Source: Petasospora fabianii (lineage: Eukaryota > Ascomycota > Saccharomycetes > Phaffomycetales > Wickerhamomycetaceae). From it: a stretch of DNA of 64,000 bases. This document shows, piece by piece, positions 49,449-58,677 of the stretch (position 1 is the stretch's first letter; each line of letters begins with the position of its first letter). Where the stretch lies: NCBI GenBank assembly GCA_022641835.1, contig CP048718.1, positions 1-64,000 of the forward strand. The letters are read 5' to 3'. Below the pieces are notes generated by a model. That model was not told where the DNA came from and did not search any database. It saw only the letters and a list, made by a program, of their open reading frames with translations. A program made the position numbers and the translations under genes.

Positions 49449-51239
49449 TTAACGGGTGCGGATAACACCAGCAGCCATCAAAATCTGAACCTTCTTAGCA
49501 ACCTCTGGGTTCTTCATATGATCTTGCAAGGCAGCTGGGTTCTCTCTAGCCTGAGACAAGATAGAGTTCATGACAGGATCCTGCAAGATGGCAGCAACTT
49601 CTGGATCCTTAGAGACCCTCTCCATTGTCTGCTCTGGAGTCTCGTTAGGATCAGCACTGAATCTCTGCGAGTAAGCCTTGTACAACAAACCATCAATCTC
49701 ACGAACACTTGAGCCCTTGTTGACCTTCTCATCCTTCTCCTTGGCTTCTTCCAAGGTCTTAATAGCGTTGGCATAATCCTTAACAGCAATCTCAGCAGTA
49801 GCCTTACGAATATAAGCTCTGATGAAGTTTGGATCCTTCTTGATGGCCATATCACAGTCCTTAATAGCATCTGGGAAAGACATAAGCTTAGCAAGTGCAG
49901 CAGCTCTGTTGGAGTATCCACGTGCGTCTTCTGGAGCACGCTTGATCATCTCAGTGTAAGCAGCGACAGCCTTTGGCCAGTCACCTTTTGTAAAGTGCTC
50001 CTTACCTTCAAGACGAGCCTCCTCAGCCTTTTCTGGGTCAACATATGACTGAGCCTCTCTGTCCTTGATGGTCTTCTGTGTTGTTCTAAGTTTTGTCAAC
50101 ACGTCTGGGGTTCTGTGCTCGGTCAAAGATTTCTCAAAGTTTTTCACAGCCTCCTCATATTTCTCCATCTTCAAGTAAGCGGAACCAATACGAGCCAATG
50201 ACTTAGCAATGACCTTGTAGTCGGCACGTACCTCACGACCTTTCTCAATGGCTTCCTGACATGTCTTAATGGTTTGTTCGTAGTCACCTTTCTCATATTC
50301 GGCAGCAGCTCTGTTGTTCAAGTATGTCACATCCTTATACAGCTCCCAAGCCTCGTTGTACTTGGCAATAGCCTCGTCGAACTTTCTCTGCTTATAAAGC
50401 TTGTTACCTTCAGCCTTGGCCTCGTCAGCGAGAGCCTTACCCTTGTCCTCGACTTCAGGGGTTTCGTCGGTAATTGGGACATCACCGTCAGCATCCTTAG
50501 TGGTTGTCGAAGTAGAAGCAGAGGTAGAAGGTGTTGGCTTATCAGAGGCCTTGGTCTCATTAGCTTCTGGGGCAGGGGATGGAGCTGGGGCTTCAGATGC
50601 AGCAGCGTTGGCAGCAGCACCGGCTGGGGAGTTGTCATTGAGGTCAATTCCCAAGAGTGCACCCATGATCTGCATCAAACGAGGATCAGAGAGAAGCAAT
50701 TGAGCACCTGCCTGTGGATTACGGGCAATGTCTTGCACCTTGGCAACAAGGGCTGGGTCTTTCATAAGATCGGCTGTCTTTGGGTCCTTCTTGAGTCTGT
50801 CAATGAGGTTTGGATCATTAAAGATCTTGCCAAGTCCCATATCAGGCATACCTCCTGGACCGGAGGCAGCGGCACGGGCCTCCTTGAGTGACTGAACAGA
50901 CTCAAGACCTTCCTTGGCCATCTTGTTAGCTGGATCAAGCTCAAGAGCCTTGTTGTAGGCAGTCTCGGCACCATCCAAGTCATTGAGACCAAAGTAGGCG
51001 GCAGCAACACGCGAGTGACCCTTAGCCCATGTTGGATTGATCTCAACGGTCTTCTGAGCATCACTGAGAGCGTCATTGAACTTCTTCAACGAGGCATAAG
51101 CAGCCGAACGGTTGGAGAAGAGGACGTGGTTTGGCTCAGCGGAGGCGTCGATGGCCTTGGAGAAGGATTCCACAGCGGCGGCGTAGTCCTTGGCGGCAAA
51201 GGCAGCGTTACCCTGGGATTTGTACTCGTCGGCAGACAT
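49449..51239 (-). CDS. STI1: Hsp70/Hsp90 organising co-chaperone Sti1
   Basis: This 596-residue protein matches S. cerevisiae Sti1 (589). TPR1 (about 2-110: YKSQGNAAFAAKDYAAAVES, NRSAAYASLKKF) binds the Hsp70 tail. A DP1 domain follows (FNDPNLIDRLKKDPKTADLM, SDPRLMQIMGALL), then an Ala/Pro/Ser linker. TPR2A and TPR2B (about 270-520) bind Hsp90 and Hsp70. The terminal DP2 domain contains LQDPVMNSILSQARENPAAL. Codon use is biased, as in abundant proteins. A heat-shock-element-like word lies upstream. Confidence 0.97.
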   Translation of the reverse strand: MSADEYKSQGNAAFAAKDYAAAVESFSKAIDASAEPNHVLFSNRSAAYASLKKFNDALSDAQKTVEINPTWAKGHSRVAAAYFGLNDLDGAETAYNKALELDPANKMAKEGLESVQSLKEARAAASGPGGMPDMGLGKIFNDPNLIDRLKKDPKTADLMKDPALVAKVQDIARNPQAGAQLLLSDPRLMQIMGALLGIDLNDNSPAGAAANAAASEAPAPSPAPEANETKASDKPTPSTSASTSTTTKDADGDVPITDETPEVEDKGKALADEAKAEGNKLYKQRKFDEAIAKYNEAWELYKDVTYLNNRAAAEYEKGDYEQTIKTCQEAIEKGREVRADYKVIAKSLARIGSAYLKMEKYEEAVKNFEKSLTEHRTPDVLTKLRTTQKTIKDREAQSYVDPEKAEEARLEGKEHFTKGDWPKAVAAYTEMIKRAPEDARGYSNRAAALAKLMSFPDAIKDCDMAIKKDPNFIRAYIRKATAEIAVKDYANAIKTLEEAKEKDEKVNKGSSVREIDGLLYKAYSQRFSADPNETPEQTMERVSKDPEVAAILQDPVMNSILSQARENPAALQDHMKNPEVAKKVQILMAAGVIRTR

Positions 51240-51542
51240 TTGGTAATAAAATTGACGGCGATTTAGTTGTTAGATTGAAGCCACCTTCTAACAAGAACAA
51301 TCGACAGCTTTGGATTCGCCCTCGATTTAAATCTCCACGTCCAAAGACTTTCTGGAAAAATCCATTGACATCCGGACACCACGATATGCACTTCTTTTGG
51401 AGTTCGGGCACTACAAACTAACTATAATGTCTCTTATCTTAACAATCAAAAAATGTCCTATAATTGTACTTCCCGATAAGTTACCCAAATAAAAACTATT
51501 AAAAAGAAAACATGTAAACCCCCAAACAAACAAATTTCAAAA
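51240..51542. promoter_or_regulatory. STI1 promoter with a heat-shock-element-like word
   Basis: TTCTGGAA at 51349-51356, with a third partial unit (AATCC) behind it, matches inverted nTTCn units bound by Hsf1, 110 bp upstream of the STI1 start. STI1 is Hsf1-regulated in S. cerevisiae. The rest is the A-rich 3' flank region of STI1's upstream neighbour. Confidence 0.45.
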
Positions 51543-54053
51543 TTATGACTCTTTTTCTGAAGCAACAGCGTCCAGCTTCACACGGATTGGTTTTCTTCCA
51601 ACCACCGAGAACCCTTTGTTCTGATCCTGTGATTGTCCAGCGTCTTCATCCTCTTCGTGAATAACCATATTTTTCCCCTTTACTTCTTTCGTGACAGTGA
51701 TTGGCTTTCTTCCAACCACACTGAATCCCTTTTCCTGTGAAGTAGAAGTCTCCACAGAGTGCCTCTTCAATTTTTCGATCCAAGACTCGGAATCATCCCT
51801 TACACGTCTTCTGACTAAACGATTTTGCCATAGGGCTCTAACTTCTTCATCTTCTTTCTCGATCCTCTCCAAATATTCATAAGTGATTGGACTCACTGCA
51901 GTTGGACGGCGTGTTTCTACACCACGTCCCACGTATTTCAATGATAATCCAGGAAGCGCCCTCGAATCAGTTAGCTGGATATCCGAGCTGGAAGTGGAGT
52001 GTAAAGATTGTCCATCTTCCTCAGTGAAATGAATCATCTCATCGGTCGTGTCTTCAAATGACTCTTCCTGTGCATAATTAATCTTCTTGTCAGAATCATT
52101 ACTTCTGCTTTCACTCATGTTGGCCAGCGATCTTCCACCTGGATTCTTTCTTCTCTTGAAAACTTGAAGAGTTCTTAACACAAAGAACACCAAGAACAGC
52201 AAAACGACAATGCCATATATCACCAACTGAAAGTCACCAACAACGGCTCTGACACCATTATTAACTGACAGACTAGGAATGAAGGCAACAGACACCAGGA
52301 GAGAAAGAAGTTGCAAGAGACTCAGTACAATGGTCCAGAGATTCTTTCTTCTATTGAAGAATGGTTGATACCAGAGAATCAAAAAGATATAGCCAATGTT
52401 AGCAAAGACCAGCAGTAACAATTGTGCCAAACCGTTATTGACTCCATAGCCGACCACCATTCCATCAAACAAGATCTTGAGCTTATCCAAAAGCACAAAC
52501 CAAACGAGCTCAGGTTTGTAGTAATTATAGACTGGACTCCAGACAGAGATAACCCTTAGGGAGGAGTACAATCTGGCATTACTTCTCCAGATGTTGCGTA
52601 GGAAAAACCAGAGGAAAACACCGATCCAAACAACTTCGAAAATAATGGCAAATGAAGCAGCAACTTTGTTAAGGTTATCTTGCTTTGTGATAAGACCCCA
52701 AATCAGAAAAGAGGAGATAGCAACAAACGGCAACGGGAAGTACATGTAAAAGAACTGCACAACAACACCAAGAGACGAGAGCAGAGCCTTATGCCATGGA
52801 TAACCTTCACGATGTCTCCTTTGACTGAAGTACACCGTGAAGTTGGATAAAAGAACAAAGAATGCGACACAGCAAGCAATCCAAATCATGAAATCACCCC
52901 AAATTTGTGATATAGTGCGTCCTGAAGGAGCCTTGTTTTCCACTGGGAAGATACTGAGCAAACCAAATCTCCCAAGAGTCATATAGACACCATCAGCAGC
53001 CAATGGATTGATGAACTTTGAGGAGAAAATGTCAACACGGATCAGGGCAGCCCAGTTCATGTAGGATAAGATCACTGGAAGAAACCATGGATAACTGAGA
53101 TTAAGACAAACAGAAAACAGCGTAAACTGGAGATAGTGCAGCATACTCATCACATCTGGTGTTAGTTCGTTCAGCAGTGGTTCATTGCAGATACTGGATG
53201 CAATGAGAAGCGATACATTCGACGACTCTTGATTGGAGCTGTAATTGTAGATGTAGAAAGTGGAGACAAGACCGAGAACAAATATGGCAAGGACACCAAA
53301 GAATATTGTCAGTGTGATGTAGTTTGGATGGTAGGGTGTCACGTAAACCTCAAAACACGACGAACCTGCCGTCGCTTTATGAGGGTCATCAGCGTTGATG
53401 ATCGTGAACCTGGTATTATAAGACCCAAAATATCTGTCAGATTCCACCTTGTTCACATAAAATACTTGATACCTTGTTCCGGCGTGAAGTGGGCATACAT
53501 TTGTGTCAACTTTATTAATGTCCAAGCCCGTAGTGTTGTAGCCAGGGATCCACGCAAACTCTGAGCTATTGGTATTTGCCGTATCCGAGTCAGAATCAAA
53601 AAGTTCAGCAATGGTACTCAAAGAGTCATCACGAGTGAATGTATCATTTCTTGGGACTATTAGACCCCCTGGTGGGCCCGTGAAAACACTGTCTTGTACC
53701 ACAGTGAGGTAGTCGCACAGCCTAGCCGACTTTTGATACACTTCGCCTCCGATAAAGTTCGTGTGGATTTCAATTGTAGTGAACATATTGGTGGTGTAGT
53801 TAACGTCACTGACATCTGATCCTGCCGTGAACTGTATCTTGTAGATGAGTAGTTGATGCCGCAGCATCACCTCAACGCTGAGGTCAGATATGAGAGACTG
53901 TGCATTGAGTGTACCCGTCATGGCAGACGGCGAGACAGTAAACGGCTTTCGTAGTCCTGTACCAGTACATGTGTATGGCTGCATAAAGGCAGCATGTGTT
54001 TGTATCGCCAGTTGCGTTAGTAGCAGAGTCACAGACAGAGTGCGCCCTAGCAT
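51543..54053 (-). CDS. TRP-like/FLC-family polytopic membrane protein
   Basis: The 836-residue product starts at the ATG at 54053 with a signal peptide (MLGRTLSVTLLLTQLAIQTH). A lumenal ML-like domain with conserved cysteines follows (about 25-235: YTCTGTG, RLCDYLTVV, CPLHAGTRYQVFYV, SSCFEVYVTPYHPNY). About nine to ten membrane segments come next, from ITLTIFFGVLAIFVLGLVST to LVIYGIVVLLFLVFFVL. The family includes S. cerevisiae Flc1-3 (ER/vacuolar flavin carriers and calcium handling) and YOR365C; I cannot choose between them. The roughly 190-residue cytosolic tail is acidic and holds two copies of KGFSVVGRKPI about 38 residues apart. Confidence 0.88.
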   Translation of the reverse strand: MLGRTLSVTLLLTQLAIQTHAAFMQPYTCTGTGLRKPFTVSPSAMTGTLNAQSLISDLSVEVMLRHQLLIYKIQFTAGSDVSDVNYTTNMFTTIEIHTNFIGGEVYQKSARLCDYLTVVQDSVFTGPPGGLIVPRNDTFTRDDSLSTIAELFDSDSDTANTNSSEFAWIPGYNTTGLDINKVDTNVCPLHAGTRYQVFYVNKVESDRYFGSYNTRFTIINADDPHKATAGSSCFEVYVTPYHPNYITLTIFFGVLAIFVLGLVSTFYIYNYSSNQESSNVSLLIASSICNEPLLNELTPDVMSMLHYLQFTLFSVCLNLSYPWFLPVILSYMNWAALIRVDIFSSKFINPLAADGVYMTLGRFGLLSIFPVENKAPSGRTISQIWGDFMIWIACCVAFFVLLSNFTVYFSQRRHREGYPWHKALLSSLGVVVQFFYMYFPLPFVAISSFLIWGLITKQDNLNKVAASFAIIFEVVWIGVFLWFFLRNIWRSNARLYSSLRVISVWSPVYNYYKPELVWFVLLDKLKILFDGMVVGYGVNNGLAQLLLLVFANIGYIFLILWYQPFFNRRKNLWTIVLSLLQLLSLLVSVAFIPSLSVNNGVRAVVGDFQLVIYGIVVLLFLVFFVLRTLQVFKRRKNPGGRSLANMSESRSNDSDKKINYAQEESFEDTTDEMIHFTEEDGQSLHSTSSSDIQLTDSRALPGLSLKYVGRGVETRRPTAVSPITYEYLERIEKEDEEVRALWQNRLVRRRVRDDSESWIEKLKRHSVETSTSQEKGFSVVGRKPITVTKEVKGKNMVIHEEDEDAGQSQDQNKGFSVVGRKPIRVKLDAVASEKES

Positions 54054-54405
54054 CTCGGCTGTGCAGTGTGGAGGATGTGTCTCGTGAACTGGTAGTTTAA
54101 GATGGGACTTGTGTGTGTGCGGTGTCTGAAGGAGTGGTGTTGCCACTTAGTGGGGTAGGAGGGTATTAGTTTCAGTCGTCAGTTCAAGAGGTATCGCTTG
54201 ATCAGAAGAGACGCGGGCTCTTCGAAACATGAGAGCTTGACGAAGGGTCACGAAATGGAATTGCCCGACGCGGTCTTTGTTTTTTTCCGATGCCTCAGTT
54301 TCTCGCGAGTGGTGATGTAATGGCGCGGCCCATATATATAATTACAGAACTCGATGTGAAAATCAATACGCCTACATAAAAAAAGCAGTGATTGATGCCA
54401 TTAAT
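54054..54405. other. Intergenic region, no feature seen
   Basis: The frame of the FLC-like gene stays open upstream to 54146 without an ATG, giving a His/Pro-rich non-conserved stretch. The remainder has a short TATATATA run at 54331-54340 and no gene. Confidence 0.5.
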
Positions 54406-55839
54406 TCATACCTTTTGTCTTTTGCTATCCTCCTTCTTGAGATCTGTAGAGTTAGCTTTTCTCTTGAGTACGTTTCGTAGTAGCTTTTCATCATCAATGA
54501 GCTTAAATGAGTCTGCAAACGTCTTCAGACACACTTGAAGAGACGCAACTTCTGAAGCCAGTATCCTTTCACTCATCTTCAGCTTATTGAAACACTCATT
54601 AGACTGTGGTGGGGTGAAATCTCTGTAGGCATGACTTGGGTATTCACTGAGCCTGGCAGTAAGACATTGCTCCCAAATCAAGACTGCGTTCTTCGTCATC
54701 GTCTTGCTCTCAACGAGTTGATAGCACTTCTTCAAAGCCCTATTGACACTTTTTGAAAGTTGCTCACGAGACATGTTTTGTAAACCTTCCGCTTTGGACA
54801 TCTGTGCGATGGTGACTAGTGTCTGGATCAAAATCTGTGCTTCAGGTAATACCTCACCATCACTGTAAGCATCGTATGAGTCCAGAACAACGTCCTCCTC
54901 AATCTCCTCAACGTCAGCTTCTGAGATCAGCTCTAAGACCTTATCAATAAGCTCAAATGGTACGTCAAAGTAGCTGACAATTGTATCGTGGATAATAGAT
55001 AAAGGCAGTTCACCAAAGTCAAACTTAGACCCTTCCCATTCGACATATCCGTAACGTCTTAGAAGCTCAGCGTTTGGATGGTCACCATAAGTGTTGTAAA
55101 CTTGCTCACCCTTAGCGATTGGACTGACAGATTTCATCACCAAGAAGTCAGTTTCGTAAAAAAGATTGGCATTCGAAAGCTTAGTATCAGCATTAAGTGT
55201 ATCAGCCAGTGCGACCATTGATTTGAAGTATCCATCATATTTTACTTGTTCATCATCTTCCTGCTCCTCGTCAAAGTCAGGCCTTTCAACATCAAAGCTG
55301 TATGACAGTATCGTACTAGCAACTTGATGGAATCTCTCGAGAGAAACATTCAAATTAGGAATACCGAGATCTTCTAATGCAGATGGGAACAACTTTCGAT
55401 AGGTCTCTTCAGCTTTCTCCCTTCCAATTCGTGAGACCACAAGCGATGGCTTCAGAAGTTCCAGCTCGGAATCGTTCCAGAACATCAAAGAGTGGAACTC
55501 ATGTGGTAAGACGCTTAAATAGGGGGCCCATCTGCTCTCCTGGCCCAAGCTTAGCTCGAATAAAATCGTCAGAATTAGACCTTCCCAGTGATCGTACTTC
55601 GTCATAAGTTTCTCCTTGTTTTGAGGATGAAGACTTGCTAATGTGCCAGTCTCAATATTGAGCAGTACATTACGTGGTATCGAGAAAAGAACCTCATCAG
55701 CTGGAATATCCTCGAGAGCGATGATCCCTCGACCTTGGGCCTGCGCGCGTAGGTCAGCAATCTTAATTTTTGGCGACACCTGGTATCCGGATGCTAGAAG
55801 CCATTGCTCGAAGCGCACAGTGGAAGAGTTGAAGTCCAT
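54406..55839 (-). CDS. RKM4: Ribosomal protein lysine methyltransferase Rkm4 (SET domain)
   Basis: This 477-residue protein is near S. cerevisiae Rkm4 (494), which monomethylates Rpl42. The split SET domain runs about residues 20-270, with IALEDIPADEVLFSIPRNVL, the SRWAPYLSVLP block and NTYGDHPNAELLRRYGYVEW (SAM and catalytic pocket). A Rubisco-LSMT-type substrate-binding region follows. The basic end (LKRKANSTDLKKEDSKRQKV) looks like a nuclear signal, as Rkm4 is nuclear. It is the last host gene seen before the transposon-rich right end. Confidence 0.9.
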   Translation of the reverse strand: MDFNSSTVRFEQWLLASGYQVSPKIKIADLRAQAQGRGIIALEDIPADEVLFSIPRNVLLNIETGTLASLHPQNKEKLMTKYDHWEGLILTILFELSLGQESRWAPYLSVLPHEFHSLMFWNDSELELLKPSLVVSRIGREKAEETYRKLFPSALEDLGIPNLNVSLERFHQVASTILSYSFDVERPDFDEEQEDDEQVKYDGYFKSMVALADTLNADTKLSNANLFYETDFLVMKSVSPIAKGEQVYNTYGDHPNAELLRRYGYVEWEGSKFDFGELPLSIIHDTIVSYFDVPFELIDKVLELISEADVEEIEEDVVLDSYDAYSDGEVLPEAQILIQTLVTIAQMSKAEGLQNMSREQLSKSVNRALKKCYQLVESKTMTKNAVLIWEQCLTARLSEYPSHAYRDFTPPQSNECFNKLKMSERILASEVASLQVCLKTFADSFKLIDDEKLLRNVLKRKANSTDLKKEDSKRQKV

Positions 55840-57464
55840 AGTGGCTCGTGGCTTCCCTATTTTCAGAATGAAGAGGGTAAGGGTCTCTAATTGACATGGG
55901 GCAGGAAGAGGTAAAGTAAACAGATCAGATCAACACGGAAAAAAAAATCCGTAGGCATCGGCCGAGATGTCCAGGTTTCGCGAGTCCACGCCTCTTCTGT
56001 GATCTATGTACTCTGTTAGAACACTCAGTTCTCGAGCAAGTCTGGCATCTGTATCAAGGGTTGTATGCTTCAAATTTGGGTGGGGGTCTCTTTGAATAAG
56101 CTGTTTTTTCTCAAACTATCAGGTCTATCCTTTAGGCTACTGGCACTATCTCTGATGTCCAAAATTGAAGGAAGTACATGATGTGGAACATGAGGGACAG
56201 TACCCCGTTGTGATTTACGGGAGTAGATAGCCCTTTACTTACGTTTCGGGGATCACTTCTCTTAAACGGTGCAAAACGTGGAATTAACTGACGCACTCCC
56301 GGCCAGCTTTTCAGGGCCACGTTTGAGAGCTTTGACACTCCGGCCATTGGTTCAACCCAGATCAGGGGCCGTGGGCCCGTGGTCTTTCATGTTAACACCC
56401 AAAAAACTACCCAGCACCAGTCCTGAGAATCTGCTGGTAAATGTGGGCCTGCTTGAGAAGATACGGTTTACCTTTGTACGCCATAATTATTGGGGAAGAT
56501 GATTGAGAGCCAGAATATTCCACCTCATGTCTGCGGTCGCTGTCTCAGAGCAGTTGGAGGACAGGTGGAAGCTCCGAATACGGTCGTGTTTACGAACGCT
56601 GTGTCACCTTTTTGATTTAGACGCTCGATATCAGGACATCACACAGGTTAGTGGAGCCGTATAGCGGCTACTGTGTGTCAAAAGGGATAACAAGTGGAGC
56701 GTACATGGGAGGGAAAGTTGAGAGGAATTAGTAGAGAGGCAGTAAAGCAGTGGGCTGCTTATGGCCCAGTTTTTCTTCTACTTCTGCACTGTTAGGAAAA
56801 GATTTACCACAGTGATCCACCAGAAGAAGGCCAAGAGAGAGATTCCCAAGTGGTGAAAGTAAGTAGAAGGCGCTCTGATGCAACATGCAAGGGGCGATTG
56901 CCTTAAATTTTCGCGTTCACATGTTGCGTTACGCATCACACAGCACTGGTCTGTTGTTTATAGGACCCCGTTCGTTCTTTCATACTCCTCCACCCTCTAC
57001 AGCGTGCAACCAGAACTACATTTTATGCTCCGAGTGCCTGAAACATAAACTAAGAAACTTCGACGTCGCTTCCATGTATGCGTATGGCAGCCTATCAACT
57101 GAATATGATGGCGATGTTTTCCTTGAATTCGTCTTGAACTTGTTGAGTTAAAAGGTAGTGTTTCTTGAGGACAGTTAGCTTCCATGAAAGGTGGATTTGA
57201 TGAAGATTCAAGCTTTAGAAACAGTATCCCACCACACTGGCATTAACCACTAGATAGCTGTGGCTTAGAGGTTGAAAGCCAATATCTAACGGCCTTCCTA
57301 GCTACCATACTGGCAAGACAGAATCAAGGAAAAACAGAAAGACAAGCGGCTGAGAAGCTGATCTTAGATTTGGTGAGAACTGGAGCTTCTAGTAGAAATG
57401 CCAATGTGCTTCTGGCATGGACACACTGTTCGTAGCAAGTAAAGCTCTCTTCCCATAGCAGAGT
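55840..57464. other. Gene-poor region next to the retrotransposon nest
   Basis: No host gene is recognisable in these 1.6 kb. The open frames are short and none has a domain. An A-tract lies near 55938. The base composition is less AT-rich than other gaps, and this region may be further decayed transposon sequence that I cannot align. Confidence 0.5.
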
Positions 57465-57925
57465 CCACCGGATTGTGAGACATCATAACAGAATATAACT
57501 GGAACCTGATATCTTGCTAGCAAATTCAGGTCCAGAGTCCCTTAGGACCAGGTTTCCCGAAAGTGAACTGAACACCTTTGTTAGTAGCCTGGGACACAGA
57601 CACAATCCTCACAGTAGCAGATGTAACGAAAAAGCTGTCAGTCAAGTGGAGAATTGACGTGTCCTGAAGTGGCAAGAGAATATTAGCAGTGCCAGAAACT
57701 GGAAACGATCATCACCCAAGACCTGCTCATCGGCAGTTGGAGAGTTAAAGATATGACGAGAACACCCAGAACCAATGCCGACAAGTTTTTGTTGTCGCTG
57801 CAGGAGCTGGCTGCCAAAGTCAGATATGTTCATGATTACCCAGGGGCAGGCAGAGCAGTATATTCGGGTCAAGAGTATTTATACATAAAAGACCAAACTA
57901 TGCTTATATTTCGGCAAGTAGAACA
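57465..57925 (-). mobile_element. Decayed Ty1/copia relic (LTR remnant plus protease-region remnant)
   Basis: On the minus strand, 57465-57785 aligns over its length with the protease region of the whole element at about 59570-59950, including GSGCSRHIFNSPT against DSGCSRHIFNHPT. Next to it, about 57795-57925 resembles the last half of the LTR (a CTTTATATACTC-like box, then AATCATGA). The relic is fragmentary and clearly old, with many breaks. It belongs to the same Ty5-like family. Confidence 0.75.
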
Positions 57926-58035
57926 TGGGGAGGCAGCATGACCCCCAGCATGACCGCCATGACAAGACAAGATAGTAAACAGTAGTAGTTACCATGATCG
58001 GTGACAGTGATAGGCGATACTAACAGGTGACAAAC

Positions 58036-58105
58036 AATATCAATCAGACCAAGTTCTACCCACATACAGCGGTCTTTCGCTGACGTATATGCACATTCTA
58101 TCTGG
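58036..58105 (+). mobile_element. Short plus-strand LTR remnant
   Basis: AGACCAAGTTCTACCCACAT at about 58037 closely matches the middle of the LTR at 58547 (AGACCAAGTTCTGCCCACAT), followed by a diverged continuation. It is an old fragment of the same family. Confidence 0.65.
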
Positions 58106-58124
58106 TTAGTTTAACCTTATCATT

Positions 58125-58285
58125 TGTTGAATCATGAGTATCTTGACGTCAGAACTCATGATTACAATGGTGGACAGATCAGAGTAGTGTAAGTATATAA
58201 AGCAGAGAAAGCAAGTTATGTGGGTGAAGATCATGATAAGCAATAGTGATAGGCAATAGTGATAGTCAACAACCAATATCCAACA
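58125..58285 (-). mobile_element. Minus-strand LTR remnant
   Basis: Read on the minus strand it runs from TGTTGGATATTGGTTGTTGA to ATGATTCAACA, with both LTR ends, the TATATA box and the ATGAGTTCTGACGTCA end preserved. It is shorter than the 237-bp intact LTR and diverged. Together with 58307-58376 it is the end of an older minus-oriented copy. Confidence 0.8.
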
Positions 58286-58306
58286 CCATCCTGATTCAGC
58301 AGCGGT

Positions 58307-58376
58307 TGGTGAAACCATCAGTAATCTGTTCAGTTGCAGAGATACGCTTGACTTTCAGAGTACCATCAGTAGTGTA
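58307..58376 (-). mobile_element. Minus-strand remnant of the pol 3' end
   Basis: The minus strand resembles the last part of the RNase H region of the whole element (positions about 62994-63065), for example GATGGTACTCTGAAAGTCAA. It lies directly before the LTR remnant, in the order expected for the 3' end of a minus-oriented element. Confidence 0.7.
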
Positions 58377-58435
58377 CCCTTCCTGTTGAAGACTCATGAT
58401 TACGATGGAAGCAGGGAAAGCGGTGTCTCAGGTGC

Positions 58436-58440
58436 CAACC
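58436..58440. repeat. Target-site duplication, left copy
   Basis: CAACC directly precedes the left LTR and is repeated directly after the right LTR at 63401-63405. A 5-bp duplication is normal for Ty1/copia integration. Confidence 0.9.
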
Positions 58441-58677
58441 TGTTGAATATTGGTTGTCAAGTGTTGACTATCACTATTGCTTATCACGATTTACATTTTG
58501 GTTATCAAACCCTAACTGTATTTCTGTTTGTTGAAACTATAAGTAGACCAAGTTCTGCCCACATAACTTGGTCTTTCTCTGCTTTATATACTCTTTACCC
58601 TGAATATACTACTCTGATCTGTCTACTATTGTAATCATGAGTTCTGACGTCAAAACCCAGATACTCATGATCCAACA
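58441..58677 (+). repeat. Left LTR
   Basis: This 237-bp LTR starts TGTTGAATATTGG and ends ATGATCCAACA. It contains a TATA-like box (TTTATATACTC, 58583-58593). The gag-pol start codon at 58637 lies inside the LTR, as in Ty1. Confidence 0.95.

Noticed and set aside
57030-57150. Plus-strand FDVASMYAYGSLSTEYD-like peptide resembling a copia reverse transcriptase block
   Set aside because: Similarity is short and weak; it does not match the whole element nearby, so I do not call it a relic.
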